Positions 42,625 through 50,089 are shown, numbered from the stretch's first letter. The stretch: DNA of 51,525 nt from JARIHD01 sp964610985 (GCA_964610985.1 CAZSZJ010000006.1:1-51525), one strand, 5' to 3'. Numbers and translations are program-made. The notes: generated by a model not told the origin, from the letters alone.

Positions 42625-43101
42625 ATGCGTGCCACTTTTAGGCTTGCCGAACTCGGCGAGCCAACAATCGATTTTACTACTGAACGAGTTCTGAACCGCG
42701 AGCTGGAGCCTATTGCTATGACGCCCGAAGACGTCAGGTATAGTCGGGAGGCGCTGGCGGAACTACCTGAAGAGGCGTTAAAACAAATGGGTGTCGCCGC
42801 CGAGATCATTACTCGCCAGGCCATACTCGAGCTTGGTCCGGAAATGGGCCTGGACTATCGCAAAGGACTCGTGGCCGAATATGTGCGTGCCCAGGCTATG
42901 GCCAAAACTGTCGAAAGCCCCGTGCGGCATGGCGCGCTCTATTTCAGCGCCTACAACACTGACTTAAGCCGTGGAAAGATTGGCTACTCTCCGGACGCAA
43001 TAACCTGGCGCCAGCAACAATATGCCAACACGCAGCGCACACATTCTGGTAGGACATTCCACCGCGGTGACGAACGATTCGCCAGGCTGTATCCCCGGTA
43101 G
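42625..43101 (+). CDS. Unknown small soluble protein (158 aa)
   Basis: Starts MRATFRLAELGEPTIDF with AGAAGAGG upstream. Mostly alpha-helical, charged and rich in Ala, Glu and Arg (YSREALAELPEEALKQM; KGLVAEYVRAQAMAK). No signal peptide, membrane helix or recognised domain. It lies between tRNA-His and tRNA-Arg on the opposite strand from both. Function unknown. Confidence 0.75.
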   Translation: MRATFRLAELGEPTIDFTTERVLNRELEPIAMTPEDVRYSREALAELPEEALKQMGVAAEIITRQAILELGPEMGLDYRKGLVAEYVRAQAMAKTVESPVRHGALYFSAYNTDLSRGKIGYSPDAITWRQQQYANTQRTHSGRTFHRGDERFARLYPR

Positions 43102-43130
43102 ATCTAAATTGTAGCAAAAATAATACAATG

Positions 43131-43207
43131 TGGTGCCCCGAGTTGGATTCGAACCAACGACCTTAGGCTTAGAAGTCCTCTGCTCTATCCAGCTGAGCTA
43201 TCAGGGC
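43131..43207 (-). tRNA. tRNA-Arg (anticodon TCT)
   Basis: Minus strand. Acceptor GCCCTGA/TCGGGGC (one T-G pair), D arm GCTC...GAGC, loop CTTCTAA with anticodon TCT, T arm GTTGG-TTCGAAT-CCAAC, discriminator A and encoded CCA (43131-43133). The anticodon stem GAGGA/GCCTA has only three Watson-Crick pairs; positions 27-43 and 31-39 are mismatched. Confidence 0.9.
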
Positions 43208-43221
43208 ATGATGATCGAAAT

Positions 43222-43296
43222 TGGTGCGGGTGGGGAGAATCGAACCCCCATCTCCAGCTTGGAAGGCTGGCATATTAGCCGTTATACGACACCCGC
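43222..43296 (-). tRNA. tRNA-Gly (anticodon TCC)
   Basis: Minus strand. Acceptor GCGGGTG/CACCCGC, anticodon stem CCAGC/GCTGG with loop CTTCCAA, T arm GGGGG-TTCGATT-CTCCC, discriminator A and encoded CCA (43222-43224). It lies 14 nt upstream of tRNA-Arg on the same strand, probably co-transcribed. Confidence 0.95.
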
Positions 43297-43321
43297 ATCG
43301 CATGCATTATAACAGATAAGA

Positions 43322-43433
43322 GACCCCGAATAAATACTACCGGGGAGCACTCGCTCGCCAGCCAATGGAGGGCGACCTTGTCGCGCTGGGCACTATAGGC
43401 CCAGTGCTTCCCCGGTAGTATTTATTCGGGGTC
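43322..43433. repeat. Long near-perfect palindromic element (112 bp)
   Basis: The left arm 43322-43351 and right arm 43403-43433 are inverted repeats matching over 30 bp except for one extra A in the right arm. The 51-nt centre contains a GCGAC-CTT-GTCGC hairpin (43372-43384) and a CTGGGC/GCCCAG pair (43386-43404) that competes with the outer stem. It separates tRNA-Gly from the gene at 43461 and could be a bidirectional terminator, a miniature inverted-repeat element or a structured RNA. No target-site duplication was identified. Confidence 0.85.
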
Positions 43434-43448
43434 GTTCTATAAATAAGT

Positions 43449-43454
43449 TAGAAT
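43449..43454 (+). promoter_or_regulatory. -10 element, leaderless type
   Basis: TAGAAT ends 6 nt before ATG 43461 and begins 15 nt after the palindromic element. Confidence 0.5.
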
Positions 43455-43460
43455 AAACGT

Positions 43461-44729
43461 ATGAAGTACCACTTTCGGCAGGGATCGGACAGGAGAATGC
43501 AGAAGCGGCGTTTTCATTTGGCGGCAGCTTCTTCCCTGTTGGTGGTAGGGGTTTGTAGTACGACGCTGTACGCCCATGCCAATCAGGCGGAGGGGCCGGA
43601 AGACAAGTCGGCCGTGCATAAAACATCGTCGGCACAAACAGTGGCCGTTATGGCCGAAACTGCCAAAGCGCCTACCAGGCCTACGGCAGAAGTGCGCGCA
43701 AGCGATTGCGGCGGCGGTGGCCCCAAACGCCCTGGTCTGGCGGCTAGTTCGGTTTCGCAGCTGCGTAAACTGGCCGAATATGAGTTTGTATGCGGCGGCG
43801 AGGTCGTTAAGCAAATGTCGTTTTTTGTGCCGCTGCCAACGACCGATGCCGAAGCTATTGAGATGGCCAGCGATACAACAGCAACACTCAAGGAATTTGC
43901 CAAACAAAATATCACTCCCTTGGTCTTTATGGAGCCAACGCGCTGGAGTGGTGGCATTGTCGACATCGCTACCTATCGTGACGGTGGCTACGATGCGGCT
44001 ATCGACACGTATTTTGCCACTATCAAGGCTTCAGGCGTGACCGACATCCAAATGGGCACTTGGAACCCGCTCCCAGAAGGCAATATTCCAGTGTGGGGGG
44101 ATACCCGTGCTGAAACTTTTACAGCTATCGTGAAACGTACCGTTCAGTTGCAAAAAAAGCATTTCCCAAACAGTAAAGCTAGTGTGCTTTTGGAAAGCAA
44201 GACTTATCCAAGGGGTGATTCATGGATGGACGGCAAATACGTCAGTCTGTTGCCGTTTGTGCGTAACCTGCCGGATGGTCTGATCGATTCCTTTGGGTTA
44301 CAAGGCTTTCCATGGGGCGCCATGAGCAAGCTGGAAGTCGCGGTGCTTGAGCCGTCGGTCTATCTGCGAACCGATCTTGCTATGGAAGCGGCAGGGAGCT
44401 TGGGCATAAAGGACGTCTGGTTTAATACCGGTACGTTCAATACATTCCACAAAGGCGACGGCATGCCGCTCGTTACCCTGCCTACCAAACAGCGCCAGCA
44501 GATTCTCGATAATGTTTTGCAGCAGATGAAAGCTGTCAAAGCGGCAGGGTATAAGCCCGCCGTGCATCTGTTTGCCCGCGACAAATCTGACACCGACGAA
44601 AAGATTGACTGGTCATATTGGAAGACTGGCAAAATGAGCAGCAGCCCGGCCACGCCTGTCTTTAAGGCATTTGTGCGTGACGCGCGGACTGCTGGTGTGC
44701 CATTGTGGCTATATGACGATACGGAGTGA
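43461..44729 (+). CDS. Secreted TIM-barrel-like glycoside hydrolase-related protein
   Basis: 422 aa. Signal peptide with core about 18-37 and an AHA/NQ-like site. A low-complexity linker (45-95) is followed by a probable (beta/alpha)8 domain: QMSFFVPLPTTDAEAIEMA, ITPLVFMEPTRWSGG with a Glu on a strand end, GVTDIQMGTWNPLPEG, ASVLLESKTYPRGDSW with a second strand-end Glu, and LIDSFGLQGFPWG. It ends VPLWLYDDTE. The spacing of acidic strand-end residues suggests a retaining glycoside hydrolase such as clan GH-A, but no family motif is certain. Convergent with the polysaccharide deacetylase gene, 12 nt apart. Confidence 0.78.
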   Translation: MKYHFRQGSDRRMQKRRFHLAAASSLLVVGVCSTTLYAHANQAEGPEDKSAVHKTSSAQTVAVMAETAKAPTRPTAEVRASDCGGGGPKRPGLAASSVSQLRKLAEYEFVCGGEVVKQMSFFVPLPTTDAEAIEMASDTTATLKEFAKQNITPLVFMEPTRWSGGIVDIATYRDGGYDAAIDTYFATIKASGVTDIQMGTWNPLPEGNIPVWGDTRAETFTAIVKRTVQLQKKHFPNSKASVLLESKTYPRGDSWMDGKYVSLLPFVRNLPDGLIDSFGLQGFPWGAMSKLEVAVLEPSVYLRTDLAMEAAGSLGIKDVWFNTGTFNTFHKGDGMPLVTLPTKQRQQILDNVLQQMKAVKAAGYKPAVHLFARDKSDTDEKIDWSYWKTGKMSSSPATPVFKAFVRDARTAGVPLWLYDDTE

Positions 44730-44741
44730 TCTGGATTGCAG

Positions 44742-46943
44742 TTATTGCAACTGGGCGGTAACTTCGTCCAAAGCGGCGTTGTAGGTCTTGACCGTGATAC
44801 CACTCTGTTTGATGGCTTGCATCTGAGCTGCGAAGTCTGCAGGGGAGCTATCGAACTGCTCTGGGTTCGCACCGACGCGGTGATAGACCAGAACCAGCCA
44901 TGTCTTGTCGGCCTTGGCCTGTTCGACCCAGGCAGAAACTTGGGCGGCAGTCGTGGTGTTAAGGATATTCTGGACGCGGACACGATAGATGTCGAAGTTG
45001 TCCTTTGAGTTGTAGCCTTCGTCTACGGTGCGGTGCGAACGGTAGTACTTTTTGAGAGTCGTAATGACGTTTGTATTGTAGTCACCGTAAGGGGTGGCGA
45101 AGTTGCGGACGGGTACGCCGATGATGCTTTGCAGGTAGGCCTGAGACTGCTTGGCTTCTTTGTCGAGCTGCGTGGCAGTCAGAGTGGTCATCATGGGGTG
45201 GGTGATGCTGTGTGAGCAGATTTCGTGGCCGCTGTTGTAGAAGGCCTTAACATTGCTGGTGGCCTGGGATGGGTCGTCAATGATGAACTGTGTGGCAAAA
45301 CATTGGGTGGTCTTAAGGCCAAGCTGGTTAAGCAAAGGCAGGGCATTGGTAACATTGTCTTCGTGGCCGTCATCAAAGGTCAGGCTCAAAAGTGGTTGGT
45401 TAAAGCCGGTGGGGGTGTAGGGCGCAATACTATAGTCATCTGTCTGAATCCAGCCATTCTGGTTGATGAACAAGAACACGGATACTTTTGCGGCGTCCTG
45501 AGGAACGCTAAAGGTGTCGGAATATTTGGTCCAGGTTGTAGCACTGCTCGAGGTTGGTTGCGGGTTGGGCATACCGAAGTATTGCATTGTACCGTCGGTC
45601 TTTTCGAACATTGCAACTGCTTTGGGGACAACGCCAGCCTTAGCCTTATAATAGGTTGTAAAACGGTATTGCTTGCCCTTTTGCAGGTTAGTGCCATTTA
45701 CGTCGACAGGATTGAAGTACCACTTGGCGTCGCCGTCGGTGTAATTGGCCATAGTAACCTTCAGGCTCTTAGTGCCTGTGCGGCCAGTATTTTCGTAGGT
45801 AAAGGTTGGGGTATTTGTGCCCCAGTTGCTCTTGGTCCATTGGTCGGGAAGCTGAGCATTGCCAGGGGCAGCTGTCTCGACCGAACCGTTGGCAATAACA
45901 TCGGTAGAAGGAGCAACTTTGACCAGACTGACGTCATCGAGGGTCAGGTTGCCGACTTTGTCGAGCAGGTGGTAAATGGTTACCTTATTGGTAGTTGCTG
46001 GGACGATAATGCTTGCGCCGTACTGTTTCCAGGTAGTTGCCGAAGCGGCTGCGGTAGCGAGTTCTTGGTAGGTGGTGGCGCCTGCTGCGTCGGTCTGGAC
46101 GACAACAACGCGGGTTACGACGCTGGCCTTGTACCAGTCGGTGTAGGTATAGCGTTGGCCACCGGTTACGTCTACCGGAGTGGCAAACCACTTGGCATCG
46201 CCACTAGTAAAGGTGGTCATGGCCACTTTGGCGCTCTTAGTGCCTGTGCGGCCAGTATTTTCGTAAGTAAAGCTATTGGTGTTGGTTCCCCAATTGTTTT
46301 TGTCCCAGCTGGCCGGCAATGTGCCGTTGGCGGTTTCGAACGATGGGTTGGCAATCAGATTTGAGCCCGCAGGCGGTTCAACCGGAGGAGTAACAGGGGG
46401 TACAGGGGTTTCTTCGGTGAGGCCCAAGGTGAAGTCGTCGTTTTGCAATGTGCCAACACTGGCGACAATGTGCATGACCGAAACTTTAGCGGCGTTCGCG
46501 GGAGTAGTGAAAGTGGTGGTCAATTGTTTCCAGTCCGTGCTGGCAGGTACGGCTTGGATGTAAGTGTATGATATGTTGCCGCTAGTGTCGGTGTATTGCA
46601 GGTCGATTTCGGTGGCGATGTTGGATTTGTACCAGCTGGTGTAGGTGTAGGACTTATTTGGCAGTACATTTACGGCGTCGGCCATCCATTTGGCGTCGCC
46701 GTCGGTGCGGGCGGTCATGTCGACCTTGATGCTTTTGCCGGTGTGACCGATGGTCTCGTGGGTGAGCGTTGCGGTGTTAGTGCCCCATTTGTCGGCGTGC
46801 CAGTTATCTGGTTGTCCGGCAACTGCAGCGTTTTCTACAGAGGCGTTAGCTAATAGATTAGTTCCTGCGGCACTGGCGGTTACGGGCAGTACAAGTGCTG
46901 CGAGTAAGGTCAAGGCGGTCAGGAATGAAGTCAGTCGCTTCAT
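44742..46943 (-). CDS. Secreted CE4 polysaccharide deacetylase with three N-terminal carbohydrate-binding repeats
   Basis: 733 aa. Signal peptide (1-26, ASA/AG). Three tandem CBM4/9-like beta-sandwich repeats (about 27-178, 194-345, 347-508) each contain N-W/S-x-x-WGTNT, H/N-x-GRTG-KS-x-KV and GDAKW. A Pro-rich hinge (179-192) separates the first from the others. The C-terminal NodB domain has LTFDDGHEDN (Asp524/Asp525), HSITHP (His578/His582), a YG-containing ATPYGDYN, and VYHRV. CE4 enzymes remove N- or O-acetyl groups from peptidoglycan, chitin or other glycans with a bound metal. A good promoter (TTGACT-18-TATTAT) and an AGGGATGGA site precede it. Confidence 0.95.
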   Translation of the reverse strand: MKRLTSFLTALTLLAALVLPVTASAAGTNLLANASVENAAVAGQPDNWHADKWGTNTATLTHETIGHTGKSIKVDMTARTDGDAKWMADAVNVLPNKSYTYTSWYKSNIATEIDLQYTDTSGNISYTYIQAVPASTDWKQLTTTFTTPANAAKVSVMHIVASVGTLQNDDFTLGLTEETPVPPVTPPVEPPAGSNLIANPSFETANGTLPASWDKNNWGTNTNSFTYENTGRTGTKSAKVAMTTFTSGDAKWFATPVDVTGGQRYTYTDWYKASVVTRVVVVQTDAAGATTYQELATAAASATTWKQYGASIIVPATTNKVTIYHLLDKVGNLTLDDVSLVKVAPSTDVIANGSVETAAPGNAQLPDQWTKSNWGTNTPTFTYENTGRTGTKSLKVTMANYTDGDAKWYFNPVDVNGTNLQKGKQYRFTTYYKAKAGVVPKAVAMFEKTDGTMQYFGMPNPQPTSSSATTWTKYSDTFSVPQDAAKVSVFLFINQNGWIQTDDYSIAPYTPTGFNQPLLSLTFDDGHEDNVTNALPLLNQLGLKTTQCFATQFIIDDPSQATSNVKAFYNSGHEICSHSITHPMMTTLTATQLDKEAKQSQAYLQSIIGVPVRNFATPYGDYNTNVITTLKKYYRSHRTVDEGYNSKDNFDIYRVRVQNILNTTTAAQVSAWVEQAKADKTWLVLVYHRVGANPEQFDSSPADFAAQMQAIKQSGITVKTYNAALDEVTAQLQ

Positions 46944-46973
46944 GGTAGGTCCATCCCTTTTACTTTATGTTAC

Positions 46974-47003
46974 ATAATATACAACTATTTACAAAATAGT
47001 CAA
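46974..47003 (-). promoter_or_regulatory. Promoter of the CE4 deacetylase gene
   Basis: On the minus strand TTGACT (47003-46998), 18-nt spacer, TATTAT (46979-46974). The leader is about 24 nt and contains the ribosome-binding site. Confidence 0.6.
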
Positions 47004-47006
47004 GGG

Positions 47007-47561
47007 CTATGTAGTTAATATACGCTCAACCTCGGTTTTGGCCTGGCTAAGTTCGAAACCATGATGGACAACGGCTGCCATCAGAGTATGGGGCTGGTAG
47101 AGCTTATCACCGACAGAAGGAGTACAAATGTGCGCATTTTCTATAGAGCGCAAATTTGTGATGGCTATTTGGGCCAGGCTGAGGATGCGTTCGCTACGAT
47201 GTGCGTAGAATAATCCCGGAAGATCGCTGTGCTCCTTTATACGCACCGTGGGTTTTCGGGCAACAACACGCTCTATATCTTCATTTATCGCCCTGAGGCT
47301 GAAGGCATCCATTCCTTGACTGGCTGTATTTGTTAAGAAAAGAAGGGTATTGGGGGCGTTATCGGTTTCAAATTTGAGGAAAGACAGATGATGATTCCAC
47401 AATACACGCTCTAATGCAATGGCAGCCGGCGTAAATCCGGTTTCTTCGTCCCACATTTGCCGGTTGGCGGTAACATGAACATACCTGTCATCTCCGCCGC
47501 GCGTTTCATGCTGTATACTATCAAGCCGCATGCAGGAGAGTTCGGGTGAGAGTTTTGACAT
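47007..47561 (-). CDS. Unknown soluble protein (184 aa)
   Basis: Starts MSKLSPELSCMRL; the start is uncertain because no Shine-Dalgarno sequence or -10 element precedes it. No signal peptide, membrane helix or recognised domain. It contains ALERVLWNHHLSFLKF and ends with a helical segment KTEVERILTT. Located between the deacetylase promoter and the LPXTG/sortase genes, on the same strand as the former. Confidence 0.68.
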   Translation of the reverse strand: MSKLSPELSCMRLDSIQHETRGGDDRYVHVTANRQMWDEETGFTPAAIALERVLWNHHLSFLKFETDNAPNTLLFLTNTASQGMDAFSLRAINEDIERVVARKPTVRIKEHSDLPGLFYAHRSERILSLAQIAITNLRSIENAHICTPSVGDKLYQPHTLMAAVVHHGFELSQAKTEVERILTT

Positions 47562-47668
47562 GAAGGGATTAAATCATGTTCGCGTCAGTTTGCCTAGCAA
47601 ACTCTTCCTTACATGGGCCGGTTTCATGCCGTACGATCAACCATTAGCATCATTATAATGTAAGATAC

Positions 47669-47697
47669 TTTACAAAAAGTCATTTTGGGTGTATAAA
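47669..47697 (+). promoter_or_regulatory. Promoter of the LPXTG-microprotein/sortase operon
   Basis: TTTACA (47669-47674), 17-nt spacer, TATAAA (47692-47697). An independent TATAAT occurs at 47654-47659. The ~65-nt leader ends in AAGGAG (47758-47763). Confidence 0.65.
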
Positions 47698-47768
47698 TGG
47701 TATTGAAGAGTGCGACCTCGTGGTGGGCTACCCGGCCGGATTCTGCACTTAAACTATAAGGAGAACGT

Positions 47769-47948
47769 ATGTACGGACCAAAAGTTCTTGGTACAGCAAA
47801 CGTAGCGACTGGTATTTCCCTGCTTCCTAGCACTGGTGACAGCCGCGTACTGTTCGTTCTTGCTTCAAGCCTGCTTGTTAGCGGTGTTATCATCTTGGCA
47901 GCTTCTGTCTTGATGGCACGCAAAGCTCGCCAAGCCGAAGCAAAGTAA
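47769..47948 (+). CDS. 59-residue LPXTG microprotein beside sortase
   Basis: ATG 47769 with a strong AAGGAG site 5 nt upstream. The sequence starts MYGPKVLGTANVATGISL, then LPSTG (19-23), a membrane segment VLFVLASSLLVSGVIILAASVLM (about 27-49) and a basic tail RKARQAEAK. This is the complete tripartite sorting signal used by sortase substrates, yet only ~18 residues precede the motif and no signal peptide is present. By the positive-inside rule, the N-terminus should be outside and the tail inside. The sortase gene follows 70 nt later. If processed, the anchored product would be a ~22-residue peptide. Confidence 0.8.
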   Translation: MYGPKVLGTANVATGISLLPSTGDSRVLFVLASSLLVSGVIILAASVLMARKARQAEAK

Positions 47949-48018
47949 GTTATTAGCGGGGCGAATTTTTCGGTCCCGCTTTTACTTTCCCCTAGGGGGA
48001 TCTGAAAAGTGTTTTATT

Positions 48019-48609
48019 ATGAAACTGCATCGCAAACTCACTATTATCGCCGCTACCAGCCTCGCGCTGGGCTTTGCCCTGCTGACACCGCTTTTTTATT
48101 ATCGTTTCCACGAAAAGCAGGCGATGGCCCAGGCGGTTACGGTGAACATGCCCGCGGTTGCGCCGCTGCCCTCAAACAAGCCCCAGGTTATTACCGGCAA
48201 GCCCGCACGTTTGATTATTCCTAGTTTGCAGATGAATCTCGCCGTCGCCGACGGTTCTTATAACCCCAAAACAGGGGCCTGGACGCTGTCGAACGACAAA
48301 GTGCACTATGCACTGCCCACTACGCAGCCCAATAACGAAGCTGGTAACACCCTCATCTATGGCCATTACCGCAAAGAGGTTTTTTCGCGCCTGCACAAGA
48401 TTGCGGAGGGCGAAAAAGCGGTGATTGAGACCGAAAACGGATATCGATTTACCTATACATTCTTGCGTAAAGAGGTCGTAGACCCCGCCGATACCTCTGT
48501 TTTTATGTATGACGGCGCACCGCAGCTGACCTTGCAAACATGCACGGGCGCGTTTATGCAGCACCGTCAATTGTTCTTCTTCTCGTTCGACGACGTCGAA
48601 AAGATCTAA
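48019..48609 (+). CDS. Sortase (class D/E-like)
   Basis: 196 aa. An N-terminal membrane anchor (about 9-28) is followed by a Pro-rich spacer (45-58) and the sortase beta-barrel: ARLIIPSLQMNLAV, catalytic His116 (IYGHYRKE), Cys175 in the TLQTC motif, and Arg183 (QHRQLFFF). Sortases cleave between Thr and Gly of LPXTG-type motifs and transfer the protein to an envelope nucleophile. The microprotein just upstream carries LPSTG and is the obvious candidate substrate; no other LPXTG protein was seen in this window. No Shine-Dalgarno sequence is evident. Confidence 0.93.
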   Translation: MKLHRKLTIIAATSLALGFALLTPLFYYRFHEKQAMAQAVTVNMPAVAPLPSNKPQVITGKPARLIIPSLQMNLAVADGSYNPKTGAWTLSNDKVHYALPTTQPNNEAGNTLIYGHYRKEVFSRLHKIAEGEKAVIETENGYRFTYTFLRKEVVDPADTSVFMYDGAPQLTLQTCTGAFMQHRQLFFFSFDDVEKI

Positions 48610-48640
48610 ATTTAGAATGCTGGAACATATAGTATGGTTA

Positions 48641-48669
48641 TTGCAAATATAGTGCGACTATGTTACGAT
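48641..48669 (+). promoter_or_regulatory. Putative promoter of a candidate small RNA
   Basis: TTGCAA (48641-48646), 17-nt spacer, TACGAT (48664-48669), a moderate match to consensus, placed in the gap after the sortase stop. Confidence 0.4.
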
Positions 48670-48675
48670 TAATCT

Positions 48676-48775
48676 GGTCGGTTGGCAGAAATGCCTAGCT
48701 ATCCTCTCAGCGTATGGTAGAACCTGTAAGGGGACTGACTACATAAAATACCCGCTTCGTGCGGGTATTTTATGT
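48676..48775 (+). ncRNA. Candidate structured small RNA downstream of sortase
   Basis: About 100 nt with its own putative promoter and a terminator. Pairing by eye gives a three-way junction: TGGTC/GACTA and GGTT/AACC as the closing stem, GGCA-GAAA-TGCC as a GNRA-capped hairpin, and CTATC/GGTAG as the third helix. The boundaries come from the promoter guess and terminator. No known RNA family was recognised, and no open frame of note crosses it. Confidence 0.4.
48741..48775 (+). terminator. Bidirectional rho-independent terminator
   Basis: A perfect 15-bp stem (48741-48755 / 48761-48775) with loop TTCGT and flanking A/T tracts. It serves the sortase side and the convergent DUF3800 operon. 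Confidence 0.92.
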
Positions 48776-49644
48776 TAGGAACTTTTCCATCCATGGGGAG
48801 ATGCCCCTTTTGGAATTTTTACTACTCCATATCCTGCTATTCGTGCGTTGCTTGGGTTACAGTAAAAGTTAGCTCTGATCTGGTCAAAGTAGGCATAGAA
48901 TTTAGGAATATTAGGCAGCGCAACCTCCCATTGATCCCCATGATCAACAAATTGTCGAAAAACGTTGTACGCTGCGGTGTCGGCTAATTGGAGAAAATTA
49001 GAATTGGCCGACTTTTCAAATCTTATTGAACTGTGACTATACTTGCCATTATGTAGTGATCCTAAATCGACTTCCTTGCTAGCGATACGAATGATCTTTC
49101 CTTGTTGATGGCGCACTGATTTAATTTGTGCGTCCATTTGATCGAAAACAATAGTGCAGGAACGATTTGGATGAAGCTCAACTCTGTCGAACAATACCAA
49201 CGAAGTCATCTCAAGGGGTGACATTTCTAATCTCTTATTCTTGTGGTAGCGCTTATCAAGTACAAAGGTTTGCAGCTGAATTTGTTCTCGGTGGTCGATA
49301 AATAGTTTATACCAATGAGCATTGATGAATTCTTTCAGTCGATTCTCGGTAATGCCGAAGGGCTCAAGGTAATATCTTTTACGTTTTTCTGGATTTCGGA
49401 GGTGAACTGATCTAATCTCGACGTGCTTTGTGCCGAAATACTCTATCTTAAGATTATTTATGTAAGGATTAAGCTTCGCAATCGCTTCTTCTGAAATATG
49501 TAAGCCGGTAAGAACGAAATAATTATTCTGCCAAAAGGTTCTATTTTGTGCGGTACGAAGTGGAGGATTATCGATAAAATCTTGGGCAAAAGGGATATCC
49601 CACTCTTTAGAGCCACTGTCATCAATAAAAAGAAAGCTACCCAC
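48775..49644 (-). CDS. DUF3800 family protein
   Basis: 289 aa. The N-terminal strand motif FLFIDDSGSKEW and the C-terminal NFLQLADTAAYNVFRQF are the two DUF3800 hallmarks. A middle strand TIVFDQMDAQ supplies another acidic residue. The pattern of conserved Asp residues on strands suggests an RNase H-like nuclease fold. Members occur in mobile and defence-linked loci, but the function is not established. It starts 2 nt after an unknown gene and shares its leaderless promoter. Codons and sequence are more AT-rich than the neighbours, suggesting recent acquisition. Confidence 0.88.
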   Translation of the reverse strand: MGSFLFIDDSGSKEWDIPFAQDFIDNPPLRTAQNRTFWQNNYFVLTGLHISEEAIAKLNPYINNLKIEYFGTKHVEIRSVHLRNPEKRKRYYLEPFGITENRLKEFINAHWYKLFIDHREQIQLQTFVLDKRYHKNKRLEMSPLEMTSLVLFDRVELHPNRSCTIVFDQMDAQIKSVRHQQGKIIRIASKEVDLGSLHNGKYSHSSIRFEKSANSNFLQLADTAAYNVFRQFVDHGDQWEVALPNIPKFYAYFDQIRANFYCNPSNARIAGYGVVKIPKGASPHGWKSS

Positions 49645-49646
49645 GG

Positions 49647-50054
49647 CTAGCCCTTGGTGGGCTTTCTCACCGAATCAAGCCGCATAATGAAAGCATCGCC
49701 CGCTTTAGGTATGCCTAGGTCTATTGCAGGGAGTACCTTGTAATCGTATCTACCAGCCAGTTCCTCTACATTTAACCCATTCGCCGAGAAAAAAGCTCCA
49801 CACTTGATACCACCTCCAACTTTATGCCTCAGATCAACTATATATGCATCATTAAGATCTTCTTTAGTGAACACAAAAGCTATAGTCATATTCCTTTTGT
49901 CCCAGTAGAGCTGCGCACGTTTATATTGTCTCAAACTATATTTGTTGATTATATACGAGGATAGGCCAATCTGACGAGTGCGCGTGATGGAGAGAGCGTC
50001 CATGACACGAGTTACTGATTTATCGTTTGGTACGAGCTTAAAGTCAAAATCCAT
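49647..50054 (-). CDS. Unknown protein co-transcribed with DUF3800 gene (135 aa)
   Basis: ATG 50054 is chosen over 50060 and 50075 because the promoter's -10 (TATCAT, 50066-50061) ends 6 nt before it. The product (MDFDFKLVPNDKSVTRVMDAL) is soluble; the visible helix SITRTRQIGLSSYIINKY and the following basic stretch could contact nucleic acid. No domain is recognised. Two nucleotides separate it from the DUF3800 gene, so they probably work as a pair. Confidence 0.72.
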   Translation of the reverse strand: MDFDFKLVPNDKSVTRVMDALSITRTRQIGLSSYIINKYSLRQYKRAQLYWDKRNMTIAFVFTKEDLNDAYIVDLRHKVGGGIKCGAFFSANGLNVEELAGRYDYKVLPAIDLGIPKAGDAFIMRLDSVRKPTKG

Positions 50055-50060
50055 ATGCAT

Positions 50061-50089
50061 ATGATAGTACTGCACATGTGGACCGTCAA
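50061..50089 (-). promoter_or_regulatory. Promoter of the DUF3800 operon, leaderless type
   Basis: On the minus strand TTGACG (50089-50084), 17-nt spacer, TATCAT (50066-50061), then 6 nt to ATG 50054. Confidence 0.65.

Noticed and set aside
43130..43312. Plus-strand 60-aa reading frame starting MVPRVGFEPTTLGLEV
   Set aside because: It is antisense to tRNA-Arg and tRNA-Gly; this type of peptide is a classic false ORF over tRNAs.
43300..43445. Integron attC site for the palindrome
   Set aside because: The RYYYAAC/GTTRRRY core boxes are not present in correct order or spacing.
45225..46364. 379-aa plus-strand frame, Gly/Val/Cys rich
   Set aside because: It lies antisense within the CE4 deacetylase, whose repeat domains and NodB motifs are clear; there is no promoter or ribosome site.
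48676..48775. 4.5S SRP RNA, 6S RNA or a known riboswitch in the candidate RNA
   Set aside because: The conserved loops of SRP RNA and known aptamer cores are not recognisable, and no gene follows in the same direction.
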